64,000 nt of DNA from Sebastes aleutianus (lineage: Eukaryota; Chordata; Actinopteri; Perciformes; Sebastidae), in NCBI GenBank assembly GCA_916700875.1, contig CAKAKS010000067.1, positions 25,757,591-25,821,590 of the forward strand, read 5' to 3'. Made by a program: the position numbers and the translations under genes. Shown piece by piece: positions 35,201-49,579 of the stretch; position 1 is the stretch's first letter; each line of letters begins with the position of its first letter. Below the pieces are notes generated by a model. The model was given only the letters and a program-made list of their open reading frames with translations, was not told the DNA's origin and searched no databases.

Positions 35201-36379
35201 AGCATCACGTTTTTCTGAATTTTGGCAGCATAGCATTTTAATGTGAAATTAACCCATTTTAAAAAAATAAAAAAATAAAAAAATCTACAGCCACACTAGC
35301 ATCTCTGTGTGGCAGAGCAGTGCTTTGAGCTAAATGCTAACATCATCATGCTATCATGCTCACAATGACGATGTTAACATGATGATGTTAAACAAGAAAT
35401 ATTTACCATGTTTGCCGTTTTTAGCACTAAACACAAAGTAAAGCTTGTCAAGGTGGCGCTAGAGGAAAAGTCTGGGTATCACCAAAGACAGTAGGACACA
35501 TCCTCTGAGGACCATGAATGACAATTCATCTGAAATATTTCAGTGTGGACCAAAGTGGTGGACCAACAGACCAACATTTTTACCGCCACCGCTATAGCAT
35601 TGCTAAAAATAGGTCTGCAATAGATAAGAGTGTCTCATTCTCCCTAAGAGAGGCAAAGCAGATTCACTATATTTATGCAAATAAAGCAGATTCTCACATT
35701 GTGTTTGATGACTTCTCCCTCCACAGTAGTCATGAATAGAAATTAAAGAGCAGAATTCCAAACTGCCACAGCAGTGAAGGCAGAGTCTGAAGAAAGCTGG
35801 GCACACACACAACGGTAGGTGTTTATCTACTTAAAGCCAGGTTGATAAATGCCACCGTCCTGCGAGCAGACGAGTCATGCTTTGTGGTTTTGGGGGCTTC
35901 TAAGTTGAAATGTCCAAACAATTATGCTGCTGCAGCAAAATATGTCATTTCAACGCAAGCTCTCTCATTTGTTAAATCACAATTTGCATACAAAACATGA
36001 ATTGGAACCCAGCGAGCATAAAAAAAACAACCTGAAATCGAGCCACAACAAACTGCAGCTCATCTACTGCTGGAGCAAATTTGTGCATGCGTGCAGTTTA
36101 TTTGTGTGTATTCTTTCTCAGGAGGTAAGCATACCTGTAAAGTCTATAAAACACAGTAAGGGGGCACTGATTAGAGCTAGTGCCTGATCATTCTTTATCC
36201 CTCCAAACAAGAACGAATCTGGGTCTCGGCCAGGATGTCTCTACCTCTCTGAGCGGAGGAGCAGGTGGCGAGCCGAGGACTCCGCCTCCCCGAGGGCCCC
36301 AAACACAGTTGGAGTCCAACTTTGAAACTTTCAACATCTGCTGAGTAGAAAAGATAGATAGATAGAACGCCATTGATCT

Positions 36380-36935
36380 TTCAGGGGTTAGCGGGCTCAG
36401 TTTGGATAGAGTGAAGATACTGGTATCATATGAAACTATAAAAAATTAAGGAATCCATTGGTACCAACCATGTCATACTAGCTTGTTTTGAAGGAGGCTA
36501 AATAACGCTACAAACTTGTGCTAAATTTTAGCAGGGAAAAACATGGTCATGTTCAAAGGGGTCCCTTGACCTCTGACCTCATGATATGTGAATGTAAATG
36601 GGTTCTATGGGTACCCACGAATCTCCCCTTTACAGACATGCCCACTTTATGATAATCACATGCAGTTTGGGGCAAGTCATAGTCAAGTCAGCACACAGAC
36701 ACACTGACAGCTGTTGTTGCCTGGTGGGCTTGAATTTGCCATGTTATGATTTGAGCATATTTGTTATGCTAAATGCAGTACCTGTGAGGGTTTCTGGACA
36801 ATATATGTCATTGTTTTGTGTTGTTAATTGATTTCCAATAATAAATATATACATGCATTTGCATAAAGCAGCATATTTGCCCGCTGCCATGTTGATAAGA
36901 GTATTAAATACTTGACAAATGTCAAATTAAGGGAC
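36380..36935 (+). repeat. dispersed teleost repeat (about 550 bp)
   Basis: Phrases such as GGAATCCATTGGTACCAACC, GGGTCCCTTGACCTCTGACC and ATGCCCACTTTATGATAATC are ones I recognise from a repeat common in percomorph genomes. There is a single copy here, so within-window support is lacking. Confidence 0.5.
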
Positions 36936-38267
36936 TGCCTGACCACAACCAACCACACACACACACACCCTAATGCAGACATAACCACACACCACCAGCA
37001 TTTGTTATGAACTTATTTTCTGCTTACTCCAAAGGAAGTGTATACTCATTAAGATAAGACTCACCCAGGGACACTGAGGTGGGCAAGGATGAAATACGAT
37101 GCTTATTTTAGAGCGTTATTTGGCTCCGTGCATCCAAATCGTTGCATTTATTAAACCTGTCCGCGCTATCACAACAGAAGCACTTTTTGGTTCCCAAATG
37201 CACTTTAAAGCGCAGCAAATAAGAGTGAAGAATAAATAAGTGCACATGACTTTAATATCCCCACCCCTTGTACAGTATGAGAGGAGAAGCGTTGTTTCCA
37301 ACCTACCTGCATTATCATACATCTCTCAGCACTAGTTCAAGTGCTGATCCCACGAGTATAATACAGGAAACACGCGTGTTACACGGGAGATTGACAAGGA
37401 CCATCAAAACTAGATTAATGTCGCCCAATACCCTTGCACCGCCTCACTAGCACACCGCTCCATATGTCGTCTATCACCGGTGCTGCTTTCCCCAGCAAAT
37501 TATACACACTCATGCAGCCACGCACACACACACATCTAAAGGCAGGGGGGGTTTAGCGGTGCCAAGGCCAGCCTCGCTTTTCCTCAGCCACCATGAAAGG
37601 GCTATGAAACGGTCGTTTGACGTGTCTCAGCTTGATGGATCACCTTCATCAGACCGCAGGCTGAAAGGGAAAAAGTATTTTATAATTGCGCCTCACTTTG
37701 GATGCAGTGGGGGCTTGATTCTAATTCCACCTTTTTTTTCTCTAGCACTTGGCTGACGGGGTTCAAGGTCGCGTTGTCAATCAAAGAAAGTGCAAAAGGC
37801 GTATCTTTTAAGAAGGGCAGCCTGAGGAGAGGATGTTTTATTACAGAGCCTGATCCTTGCATTTTCTTAAACCGTGTATAGATTATTAGTTACACTTGAT
37901 CATTCAGACTTTCATTCTTTTTCCCCATGGAGCAAAATAATGCAGCAACCAGTCATGTTGACATTTATTTAACCGTGATTCAGGTTTTTAATTGTAGTGA
38001 ATTGTAATATTGTAGTTGTACTGGAGGAATATGCTGGTATATATGTTTGTAGATTTGTCTGTATGAGTGTTAGAGTGATTGAGACTGTGTAATGGTGTTG
38101 CATGTAAATTAATGTTTTTGGTGTCTGGTGATTGCTCTGTGTTTACCCGCCCAGGGACCGCAGATGGAAATGAGCTAACAAGTAAATCTGGCATAAATCA
38201 TCTCTTCTCATTTTGACATGAATGTTTTTGTGCATGATCCTTGTTTAATAAAGACTAATAATAATAA

Positions 38268-38705
38268 TTATACCCCCGCGACAACGTAGTCGGGGTTATA
38301 CAGCGCTCCGCGTGTCCGTCCTTCTGTCCGTTCGCGTGTCACACTTTGGTTCCGGAGTACAACTCGGAAACTATTTAACTTACGAACTTAATATTTCGTA
38401 TGATAGTTGACGGTGTGGTCTAGTTGTGCCTTTTGGGGGTTAGAAGTCCAGGGTGCCCAAATTGTTTGAAATTTTGTCCAAAAGCTGTGATTTCTTTCGA
38501 CTTCAATTTTGTTTCCGCAGTAGAACTCGGAAACTATTTAACTTATGAACTTCAAATTTGGTATGATGGTTGATGGTGTGGTCTAGTTGTGCCTTTTGGG
38601 GGTTAGAAGTCTAGGGTGCCCAAAACTTTTGAAATTTTTCCAAGAGGGCAAAACCTTTGGCCCTATTTTAGTAGGGGTCAAGCAGTGAGCGGGGTTATGT
38701 GAGCC
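38268..38705 (+). repeat. dispersed repeat with internal direct duplication
   Basis: The block TCGGAAACTATTTAACTTA...GTGTGGTCTAGTTGTGCC...GGGTTAGAAGT occurs twice (about 38365-38450 and 38525-38620). The outer ends carry CGTAGTCGGGGTTATACAGC and GTGAGCGGGGTTATGTGAGC, an imperfect echo of each other. No coding frame. Confidence 0.6.
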
Positions 38706-40792
38706 ATGCTCACTTTTGCCTTGTTAAAATGCTCATTTTTAAGGAAAAAGATACCCATACTTTAATACTGTGGTTGTAAATGTAAACAGTTTGTGAGGGT
38801 ACAGCAATGTTCTTATGATATTTAGTTAACTCTAAGCACTTAAAAAAGACGCCGGAGTTGTCCACTGTTCTTAAAGTGAACTTACAAACAATCTGTACAA
38901 CTATGGCAAACTCATCCGCGGTTGCCGCCACTTTTATTGCCATATTCTCTCATTATATTTCATGGAAGTAGCTAGACATATAGCTATCTATGTACGAAGA
39001 TGACATCCCCATTCTTAATGCCACCTACCAAGATGTGATTGGTTGTTTTTTTTTCTCCCAAAAAGTTTTTGAATCGCCGAATAAATCGATAATGTGGAAA
39101 GTGATTAAAAGGTGTGGAACCATACTGTCAGTTAGTAAAAATTGCATTACTGCATTTGCGCAGCACAAAAATAGTCTAGTGGCTGCATTGCATTATGAGG
39201 CTGCTGTCAAGTCTCACTTTTCTGGGAAGGACTTCTCTTTGTATAATAGATGAATGTCGCTGTAAAGTGATGAGCCTGGAAAGAAGAAGCCGTTTCTCTT
39301 TGATTCCAAAGGACACACTAATGCCTAAATTATACTGTATGTGTTTCAATAGTTAGTCCGTTGCGGCTCAGCCGGAAATATCTCCGCTTTCTGCAGGATT
39401 AATACACGCTACAAATTAGACCCGGCGGTTTTAAAAGATCGTCTTTTGGGATGACTTTCCCCTTTGAAAAAGTTTGTGAATTAATCTTAAAACTCTTAAA
39501 TACAAATACTGAAATATTAAAACAACAATGACAACATAACAGCCCTATAAAACCAAGTACAAAACCACAGGGTTTAGCAGCAGAGCCCCACAGCACAACA
39601 CCACATAGCAATACCTCTTGATACTATCGCACAAAGTGTAAAACATTCTTCACACGCAGACTGAAACACAAAGCGTGAAACCTAAAAATGAATTCTCTGT
39701 GTAACTTTCACATCGAGGCCCGTCGTGTTTGGACCGCAGCCTGTGGTACCTGTTTCAGGTTTCTCGCCGTAGAATTTGATAAAAAGCTGTGAACACGACA
39801 CCAAGATGGGAGCTGGCAAGAGAGAGAAAGAGGGAGGGAAAGAGAGAGAGCACTCTGCGTCCCTCCGAGATCTATAAATACACTAAAAAGCATTAAACCC
39901 TAAAAGCATTACAATCACTCTGTCCCCTGAGTATGGAATCTGCCTGCTGCTGTTTCACAAGACTACCAGCCACTGAAACAGCGACTGTCTGAGGAGAGGA
40001 GAGACCTTGGACTTAAGCCTGTCTGGAATTTCTCCATCAAGTTAAGAGGCAAAAACTGCGATACATAGCCGCTTATTGATCGGTGGCTTGTCGCTGTTAC
40101 AGTGCTGTGACTAGAGATAGAGTCACCAGCTGAGTGCTGCTGTTGGTCTGCCTGCATTCTTAAAGGGCATTAGCCGAGGGAATGAAGGTTGTAAATTCGG
40201 AAATTCAGGGCTGTGATTTTAAAGTTAAAGAGGAAAAATGTTGAAAATGTTCCCACTGATTGGCTGTGCAGCCTCGGGAAATATATCGGGAGGGAAATGC
40301 GAAAAGTCTCACTTGGCATTTTAAGACTTCTGAGATGAACTCGGAGTTTTCCCCACACAGACATCTGGGTGGGTGGTCCCCAGCTCCCTACGACGCGGAC
40401 TCGACTGGGAGGCCTCGCTCAATTAAGATCCAACTGCTGCTGCCAACTTGACAGGCTCTTACATTTGGCCGTAGCAGCCGCTGAGCTGCAGGCAACAGAT
40501 TAGAGAGTGAATGGTGTTTCTCTGTGGAGGATGAATCCTCCCCGACGACTGTCCCTCTCTGCTGTCACTCCTCATCCCTCCCTCCCCTGTCTTCGTCCTG
40601 CTCTCCATCCCATACCGTATGCGTCCTCATCCTTCTGCTCTCCTCCCTCACTTCATGCTATAATGCATGCGTCATCAGCCTCATTAAAGATCAGAGGAGA
40701 AGTATGTTGGAAAATACTACAGAGCAAATGCTCTAGCTACCTACAGTTTTGTTAAAAACAAACATTGTGTAATATATATTGTGTCTTTATCA

Positions 40793-41000
40793 TAGACTGT
40801 ATATAAGAAGTGGACGAAGTCACCGTGACGTCACCCATTGGTTTGTGGACTGCTGTTTTGAAGCCTCGAGTTCGGCATTTTGGCCGTCGCCATCTTGTTT
40901 TTTTGCAACCAGAAGGGACACAAGAGGGTGGAGCTAAGTAAACAAACGCGATTGGTCGATACTACTGGGACTACAAACGGAAACCAGAATGCTTCCGGTG
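40793..41000 (-). repeat. dispersed repeat (TTCGGTTGTACTTAGCTCCA family), inverted copy
   Basis: On the plus strand it starts ATAGACTGTATATAAGAAGT, the inverse of the family's 3' end, and contains GCCATCTTGTTTTTTTGCAA and GGGTGGAGCTAAGTA. Divergent after about 40950. Confidence 0.7.
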
Positions 41001-44000
41001 CCAAAATCTTGTCGCGTTGCTTACAGGTTCTACATGTGAATGCAGAATCTGTATATAGAGATTAGTCTGCCCACGACTAATAAACTGATTTTGATGTGCT
41101 AAATTGGTGGAATTCCCCTTTATGATTTTCTTAATTTGAATTTGAGACGTCAAGAATGAATCCATGCCATCATAAATCACACTCAATCCCGGTTGTTTGC
41201 AGCAGTTTCACATTTAAATGCAGATCAGTAACTTCTTGTCTTTTATGGGTAATAATACAATTAATAAATAAATACTGAAAAAATCATATTATGATGACTG
41301 AAAAGATTACTGCCGTTGCCAAAGATTAGTGAAGTTTAAGTCTGTAAACTTTTGACTCTAAGAAAGCCGAGACATTTGCCTGCGGTATCCTTCTCGCTGT
41401 GTGTTTTATTAAAGAATGGGAAGATATTGCAAAATTCCCTTTTTAATAAAAAGTGTTTACGGTCAGCGCACCGGTATTGAGAACAACTGACGCTAAACTA
41501 CGTGTGGTCTTGTATTATTGATGTGGTTTTCATATTAACAGCAGGTCCAGCAATACGTCTCTCATGGTAAATAGTGCTGCTCGTGCAGCTTTCATCTGGA
41601 CTGTGTGTTCAGTGTGTGTCTTGTACCATCTAAATGTACAGTAGAAGAAGAAATAACCAGTGAAATTATAACATACAGCTTCTGTTGGATTCTTTCATAG
41701 CAGACATCTTGCAGTGGCATGCATGTTTTGCATGAGTGGGCCCATTTGGAAAGAAACCCCTTAGTGTCCCATGGTAGTGTGTATATAGGATCACTCCAGA
41801 TGGCAATAGGCTTTAATGGGTACTGTATGTTAATTCACATTTGTGCTGTGTTATGTGTGTCCCCTGCAGCCCCCAGAATATATTGAATTTATTATCTACA
41901 CAGCTGTACTGTAAAGCTTGCCTCATTAATTTGAGAGTTTATTTACCTTCGTTTGACCTTTTTTTTAAATGCAGCTTTGCATATAAACACTAATGGTCTC
42001 TTTGATGATGAAAAAAAAATACATTAACACACATGCATTGGCAATTTGTGTACAGACGCAGTGAAACACTTCAACCCGGCTTTAGCTGTAGAGCTTCAAA
42101 CTCCCCCGACGAGAGACGGGAGAGCCTCTGGCAGAACAAAACAGAAAATAACCTGTTCTGCTCTGTCTTTTCCCGTTTCACTCTCCTCTCTCCGTCTCCT
42201 CTGCTCCTCAAGTCACCTTTTTTTTTTAGCTGTTCGAGATAAGGCAGGTAAAAAAAAACACAGCTCTCTGCGAGTGTCTGCTTTCCTGACAAATACAGAA
42301 TGACATATCTTGGAAAGAAACCCTAAATCCAGCGTATTCCTTCAACCTAAACACCCATTACTGCTAACATTCTGCACAGGCTTTTGCAGCGTCTTATTCA
42401 GTCGGATATCCCTTTTCCTTACATGCAGTATTTATACTGACTTTAAGACTTTTGAAACTTAAATCCTCTTCTTTCTCCGCCATGTGCCAGAGACGATAAG
42501 GATTGCGGAAAAAAAGACACACAGTGAGGCAGAGACAAATATTTAATTTATGTCCCTTTTTTCACCCCGTACAGCCTAAGACTGCAGAGCCTGGTTTCTT
42601 GCAGCGGGGCAGAGGAGGGCCACGTGTGTCCAGGTAATTAATTTTTCAGAATGGAGGGACTCATACAACACTATAAACAGCAGCTGAGCAGCAGCTAGAA
42701 ATAATGGTGTCGCTGCTTTTTTACATTTTTTTTCCTCCCCGTGTCTGCATAAAGATAAATCCACAAATTAGGAGTTTTTAAATCGTATGCTGCAACGATA
42801 ACCCCCGAGGTCACCAATTTGCGCCGAGGAGGATGACGCCGCGGTAGAAGAAGGTGAAGAGTGGCCTAGTTCTCAATTATAACTCGGTCAGTTCAAATGA
42901 TGATTCGATGTGTTAGGCTGGCAAAAGCGGAGCCGGATATGTAGACAGATGGAGGGATAATTTCTTGTCTGTCTGCCCTCCTCAGAGGAGTTAATTGGCT
43001 TCAAGAAAATGGGAGACAAGAGAGAGGGGTGACGGAGATGGCGTGATGGAAAAACGAGCGTAAAAAAGAAAAGATGAGGATGGGAGTGATAGCCAAAGAC
43101 AGCGAGAGAGATTTGGGAGAGTGTGAATAGCCATGGAAACGGAGAGTGTGGAAGAAGAAGGAGCAGGAAGAGGAAGTGTAGCTGATTGAGGAGAGAAAGC
43201 GAGAGGAGAGACAGAGGGGGTAACCCTCCTTGGCTGTCACAGCAGTTTACACTCATTAGCAGAGCGCTGCCTTTGAAGCCCTTTATCTCCAGCGGCACGT
43301 TTCGCAGGACGGGCGGAGACAAAACACACACACACACTCACAGGCATGCATATGCAAACACACGTCACCCACATTGATGCTTATACGTATATTTAAAAAA
43401 GAACAAACCAAGGAAGAAAAACAACAACAACATATACTCGGATGCATCCGGTCACAAATCACCCACACTGATCACTCTCATCCTCGCGGTCCTCGTCTAA
43501 TTATATAAGCGTCGGCTCCTTACGTAAGACAGCTTCCCCTACAGTACGACTGACTATCCATAATGCATGGAGTCTTGTATTTGGTTCATGGTGACACATC
43601 TTACCTTCCTCCACAGCCTTCCTTTTTTGTATCTGGGCAGACCAGAAAAAAAGGCCAAGAAGAAGAAGAAGAAGAAGCTCATGGAGCTGAGTAAAAGGAT
43701 GCTCATCCGTCATACAGTGAATTTAAACCACATCTCGAAGGTAAATGTACCGGTGTTTTGTGAGCTTTCCTCACTGAAACCAGCTAAATTGGTTTTAATG
43801 ACAAAATTTCACTTAAGAACCTAAAGATTCACAACAATATTTGTATATTAACAATGGATCAAATGTCAATGTGTACTGTGAAAGGGGACCCAAAGAGAAT
43901 TATCACCCAACTCAACATGTCCACTCAGCTCTGTAGAGCGCGTTAGCATCTTTTATGCTACAGTAGGTTATAGGGATGCTAATTTTCAGTTAATTATTAA

Positions 44001-45222
44001 CGTCCATAGTAGGCTACATTCTTGCAATATTGATTAGCAGCTTTGGTTGAGTTACGTATTTGTTATGGGTTTTTTTAACAAGTGAAACAAGATACAAACA
44101 GTGTATAGTTCCCTTTAAATTAGCTGAATCAATTGCATTTGCGTTAATAACGGATATTATTTAACGTAACTATAAGTGCCACAGGTTTGTTGACACTTCT
44201 GTAGTTCTTTTCGCCGATTGGGAGATATCGTAGCTGTTGCAAATTCACAACAACAACCACTTGGAATTACAAATCGGAGGCTAACATGAGCAATATTTCC
44301 CACTTGGCTGATCATATTTACAGTCTAGTCAACGTAACTTATTGTTAAGTTATCAACTAACGCTAGCTGGTGAATGTAGTGGAGCTATTAGCAAGCTAAA
44401 AAGACAGATTTTTTTTTTCTCAGGAGTCGGTGGAGACCAAAACAGAGCTAAAAGGAGAAAAGATATTTGACTTACACTTGTCATGTGGTCAGAAGCACGA
44501 CTCCAGATTAATGCTGATGTTTGCTGTGATGTGTAAATAAGAAACTGTATGCTAACATTTTATTGTTTGCAGTTTGTTGGTTTGCTCCAAGTGGCCAAAA
44601 AAATATATAAATATAATATATAAAAGATTAAATTAATGATTGCATGTTTGAGTGCCGATAATGATCCTCACTATCTCATAAGGAACTTGTGAATAAAATA
44701 AAAAAGTTTCATTCAAGTGAGACATACAGTTTTGAGTTTGATATATTTCCAGTCACTACCAAACCTCCTCAGGTTTCACTAAACTGCCTTTACAACAAAG
44801 GAGAGGACACAAAAACAGACTGTTCACCATCACTCTGAATAAACAGAGTTGAAAAACTGCAGTGTCAACATAAAAGTTGTTGAATTACTGAGTCATTAGG
44901 CCTCCGTCATAGCAACAATGAGAAGCGAACCGTTGTGGTAATACTCGGCTCTGTCACATTACTAGAGTCTGTCTCGGTATTATCTTTCTCTCTGAGACAG
45001 ACAGAGCCTCGGGGTGTGTTTGTTCTCAATGGGGGAAAGCAATGAGCCTCACAACTGACTTTCCACAGCCCATTTCCCAAAAAATTTATTTAGAGAGATT
45101 TAGAAATGAACTGTTTTTTAATAGGGACTTTGGGACAAAAGGCAATTCCTTTCTACTTGGTCTGTGATAACAAGCCAAAAGAAATCCTTTCTTTTCATTT
45201 AAGTTGTACCTAAATGTAGTGT

Positions 45223-45241
45223 TGTGTGTGTGTGTGTGTGT
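45223..45241. repeat. TG dinucleotide microsatellite
   Basis: A short uninterrupted TG run. Confidence 0.9.
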
Positions 45242-45929
45242 GGTGCACTGGGACACTATTTCAGCAGCCAAATCATTTTCCTGGAAGATTTTCACTGCAC
45301 TTGTTTTCAGACTTTGATTTGAACAAGAGAAATTGAGGTAAAGTCCCAAACGTACTACACCAAAGTGCGGGTAATGGGCTGGCTGAACAACAGAAATAAG
45401 CAATTGATTGCTGTAAGTAGGAACAAGAGGTGAAAAGAAATGAAAAGAGTGAATTATTGAGAGGGGAAAAAGCGCAAAAGGACAAATGACGAGGGAGAAA
45501 GAAACAAGACATTGAACATTTCACATCATACATTTAAAACTAAATCTAAATTTTATACAGCACTTTGATCATAAGGCAAACTGCTTGTATTTCCACGTCT
45601 TTAGTAGCATTCAAGGCATACAGCTTGTTTAATTATATTTGCTATAGATTCACTTACTTTTTTAAGATTATGACAACTTTTTATCAATTCCCCTTTCTAT
45701 AACTGCTGACCCTCACCTCTCTCTATAAAACAGTGATTTCAGTGACAGTCTGTAGATATTACAGAAGCTCAAACACCATCAGCGAACTGTCAACTCTCAT
45801 GGAAGCATTTTTGCCTCACCGAAACTACGATTTCCTTTTTGATGTTTTTCTAGCCACGCTAGCAGCGTGGCTCTATGGATGGTATAATGTCAGTATGTCG
45901 GTTGGTCCACCACTTCGTTTCAGACTGAA

Positions 45930-46200
45930 ATGTCTCGACGACTATTAAATGGATTGTTATTAAATTTGGTACAGACGTTCATGATCCCCAGAGGATGAAT
46001 CGTAATGACTTTGATGATCCCCTGGCTTTTCACATCTAGCCACAATGAGATTGACATGTTTGCTTTTGAGTGAAACGTCTCAACAACATTTGAATGGATT
46101 GCCATGAAATCTGGTAGACATTCATGCCAAATAACTTCTAAACCAGAGCATTTTAGCATTGTTATTGTGAGCATGTTAGCATGCTGATGTTAGCCTTTCA
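45930..46200 (+). repeat. dispersed repeat fragment (GATGATCCCCTGGC family)
   Basis: It shares GATCCCCAGAGGAT-like, TGATGATCCCCTG and CATGAGGTTGACAT-like blocks with 48735-48985. Both are fragments of a repeat often seen in fish introns; its class is not clear to me. Confidence 0.5.
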
Positions 46201-46705
46201 CACCAAACACAGCAATCTTAAAGTCTTTGCACACCAAAGGGTTTTTTTAATCCGTCATCCGAAAAAAATCTTAATAAACAGAAACCTTGCACACTGAATC
46301 CGATACGTTTGTTGCGAAAATTCGCAAATTCAAGACACAACTGAATTAATAACGCGGTTGAAATGGATAGCGCTAGTCCCAAACGGGTCTAATGAATGAA
46401 TGACGTCAGCAAGAAGCCATCGTTTAGCTGCCTAGAACACAATCACTACTGCCTAATCTCTCCTACTTCCTTTGTTTTGCAACCGCGATCCCCGATTACA
46501 AGCTGTTCTGCAATCCCCTGCTCCAATCTGTCTTTAAATTCTGCATCTCCCTATTCTTTTATTTCTTTATCGTAAAGTGCTTTGTGCTGAGAGATGAAGT
46601 GAATCAGTTTATCAGATGCCATTTTGGATGGCATTTGCACAGACGGTGTCTCTGAGTGGTCAAACCACCCTCTTTTGGCTTTTGACAGATGCAAAAAAAA
46701 AACAA

Positions 46706-47170
46706 GCCCCCAGGAAGAGCACTGAGCTTTGAAGCATGTGGCCAAATGGTGGGATAATAACTTCCGTGTCCGTCACGTGATGCCATTGGGCCCAAAAAGA
46801 CTTTTTCCCATAGACTTACATTGGGAAAGAGACGTCCGTAACTCAGAAAAAATTTAAATGCCGAATCCAGAGTTATCATTCATGTGAATGAGCGAGAGCT
46901 GGGAGGCGGGGTTAAAGAAAACGCTACTGCACCTGCTCTATGGGCCCAATGGATGCGGAAGATCGCCGGATGATCCGGGTACTTTATCACTCGGCAGTCG
47001 AGCCATTTTGGCTTCATGCGCCACTGAGCAACTCTCATAGGAATGAACAGGAGCCCACCTCCAACGCTGTATCCAGTTCTCTTTATACATCCATGGAAAA
47101 AACGCAGAAAATCGAACAAGTTCGGAAAACATTAATGACAGACGAAAGTTTCGGAGCCTTTGCGGGAACG
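46706..47170. repeat. dispersed repeat (CATAGACTTACATTGGGAAA family), copy 2
   Basis: It matches 17830-18415 in the same orientation but is shorter, missing part of the middle. Open frames here mirror those in copy 1 and are not genes. Confidence 0.8.
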
Positions 47171-48376
47171 TGATGGACACAATGTGAGGTCGTATTTATA
47201 CTTAAACGTGTGACAAATACGGACTCGGTGTGCGAAGGTCTTTATTCTTGTTGTTTTATAGCTTTATAATGCAAAAACTCAAATACATATTTGTAACCTC
47301 CATATTTGTAAAATCCTGACACTGACCTTACACATACAGTGGTCAGATGTAATATGTCTAAATTCATCCTGCAAGAAACGATTATTCTTCTGATTTTATT
47401 ACTAAATTAAATTATCCATGGAAGGACGAGATTGACGACATTGTTAGAAACAGATAGATCTTATTAATGGTCAATACTTGTCTCCTATAACAAAACATTT
47501 GTAATGAATGAATAGAATTTAAAGTTTCAATTCTATGCCGTTCAAATGCTTCCTACATTTGAAACAAACAACGCTGCTGATTCAACATGGCACTGAATCA
47601 CTGAGTGACTGCCGCTCAGCCAAATATGGTGTGTGAAGGAGAATCATCAGAGGAGGACAGTAATGAGTGGTAAGCTCTGTAATGATCCTCTGAAAATCTC
47701 CTCTCTTGATGTTTCAGGTTTAATTTATTTGCAGAACATAAGCAGTTTAAAAGCAAACATTTGCACAGAGAGTAGAAGGGAAACACCTATATGCACATAC
47801 ACATTGATAATTGGAACCAAAACAGAGACACGCGCGCAGGAGACACCTCGGATGATTCAAAGCATTTCCACGAAAGTGGTTTTAGATGGACAGGCTGGAA
47901 TGGCCTTGGTAACTAAAAGGCTGTCTCTGCCCACCACTGTGATGATGATAGAAAGACACCACAGACACACAGAGGAACTCAGCTACTATAATCAGCACCA
48001 TTCAGATTTTACCAGACAGCCGCCATGAGAGAGAGCTGCTTATAAAAATGGAACAATGAAGAGGACACGGCACAACAGATCAAGACGAACACGGAGACGG
48101 ACGTGTTTCCTCTGTAGTCCCCCCTCCCTCCATAACAGACTGAGAGGGGAGGGGGGAGGCACACAGACAAAGAGCATGGTCAATTATTCACCACATCTTG
48201 CTGCAATCCATTACACTGCATTTATTATACATCATATGGCCGGCGACATGCCACGCAAGCCTGAGCAGCTACTTTCTCCCCCGCTGGAGTGAGAGAGGCT
48301 TCCTGCAATACATCACATAAAACGAACGCATTGGCACTGACATGAGCGAGGCAGCGAACGCACCGCCGAGCCTACA

Positions 48377-48385
48377 GTACACACA

Positions 48386-48431
<46 letters not shown>
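48377..48431. repeat. CA dinucleotide microsatellite
   Basis: About 50 bp of AC repeat with one early interruption (AGAC). It is the longest dinucleotide run in the window. Confidence 0.95.
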
Positions 48432-48433
<2 letters not shown>

Positions 48434-48734
48434 AACAGCAGCTCTAATAGATACAAACATGATGTATGGCTGCTGCCAGTTCCATCACAGCGGTCACACA
48501 GGTAAAACCACTACACCACGGAGAAAACACTTACACACACATATCACCAACGCCGACCCGCATCATCACAGGCAAGCACGCTGCAGCACACTTACCGATG
48601 TGTGCAGAAACTGAACTACTATCTGGGGTTTTGGCTTTTCAGACAGTTTACCATGCAATGATGAGAACAATCCCCGTGACTTTTTAGCCATGCTAGCTTG
48701 TGCTTGTGGCGCTGCCAATGGCATTGTCAGTCTG

Positions 48735-48985
48735 TGTAAATTTGTCTTCAACTTTAGAATGGCTTGCCATTCATGGTCCCCAGAGGATAAAGCACATGGA
48801 TACTGATGATCCCCTGACTTTCCCTCTAGCACCACCATGAGGTTGACATTTTTTGTTTTTATGTCTCCAAGCCGGCGATAGCTGTGGCTGGGTGCATTAT
48901 GTTTTCCAGTTGTCCATCCTTTTGTTCGTACATCTGTACATTCTCGTGAACGCCTGGAGGGAATTTCTTCAAATTTAGCCCAACA
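48735..48985 (+). repeat. dispersed repeat fragment (GATGATCCCCTGGC family), copy 2
   Basis: It is related to 45930-46200 and continues into CATTCTCGTGAACGCCTGGA and GGGAATTTCTTCAAATTTAG, phrases I recognise from a common fish repeat. Confidence 0.55.
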
Positions 48986-49468
48986 AGACTCGAGAACCGA
49001 GTATATGGCTGGACCAATTTAGCACATCAACTCAAAAAACACCTCAAATGAGCTTAAAAACGTTTTTTTCCCGCAAGTTTTATCAAATTTTGACATTTCC
49101 ATACAGCTTTTCTAATGTGATACTTCAAAATGTGCATAAAAAATGTGAATGGAAACACAGCTACTCTTTCAGTTTTGGTCAGTTATCTGATGCTCTCAAC
49201 CAGAGAGCCTTACAGTAAGTACGTCAAGGACACTTTAATAAAAAGTATAGTTGTGAGAGGAAATGGTGAACAACACTAATGTCCAAAAGGAAAGGCTCTT
49301 GTCAAATGTCTTTTCTCTAAGCTATTACACAACTGTTGTTGTTTTTTAACCTGATGCACATTTGATACCTTTGAACACAGTGGTTGATTGCATTTTGAAG
49401 GAAATGAGAGATATGAGGAGATATGAGAGTATTTTCTGAAAGACAACCATACTGTAGAGCAGACTCAC

Positions 49469-49574
49469 TTCCATACTGGTGAGATTACAGCGGTGAGTCC
49501 CAGCGAACCAGCCACTGTTGGAGCACTGGTCAATGTCCACATCCTGCAGGTTCACATCCACACGAACCACACCC
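49469..49574 (-). CDS. gpr158: gpr158 coding exon 2: end of Cache domain, start of EGF-like stalk
   Basis: The first base completes codon 291 (AG|G, Arg); the exon then encodes residues 292-326 and ends in phase 0. The peptide begins GVVRVDVNLQDVDIDQC and continues with GWFAGTHRCNLTSME. VDIDQC and the GWF.GTH.C pattern are near-invariant in GPR158 as I remember the family. One of the Asp residues in VDID is reported as part of the glycine site of the human protein. C308 and C320 start the cysteine-rich stalk, and N321 is in an NLT sequon. The acceptor is TGGCAG|G and the donor GTGAGT. On the transcript the acceptor is preceded by several hundred bases of CU-rich intron. Confidence 0.95.
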
Positions 49575-49579
49575 CTGCC

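Larger units (their letters stand above)
30635..49468 (-). other. gpr158 intron 2 (18.8 kb)
   Basis: The largest intron in view, phase 0. Recognised content: 30665-31171 MITE, 32598-32945 MITE, 33018-33400 and 34798-35200 hAT-like fragments, 36380-36935 repeat, 38268-38705 repeat, 40793-41000 repeat, 45223-45241 TG run, 46706-47170 repeat, 45930-46200 and 48735-48985 related repeats, 48377-48431 CA run. The parts 31180-32590, 37000-38260, 38710-40500, 41100-43000 and 43700-45900 show no gene and no repeat I could name; 43000-43220 is GA-rich. Confidence 0.8.

Noticed and set aside
47633..48028. 131-residue plus-strand frame in intron 2
   Set aside because: No recognisable domain, no plausible splice partners, Thr/Arg-rich composition from AC/GA-rich DNA; probably chance.
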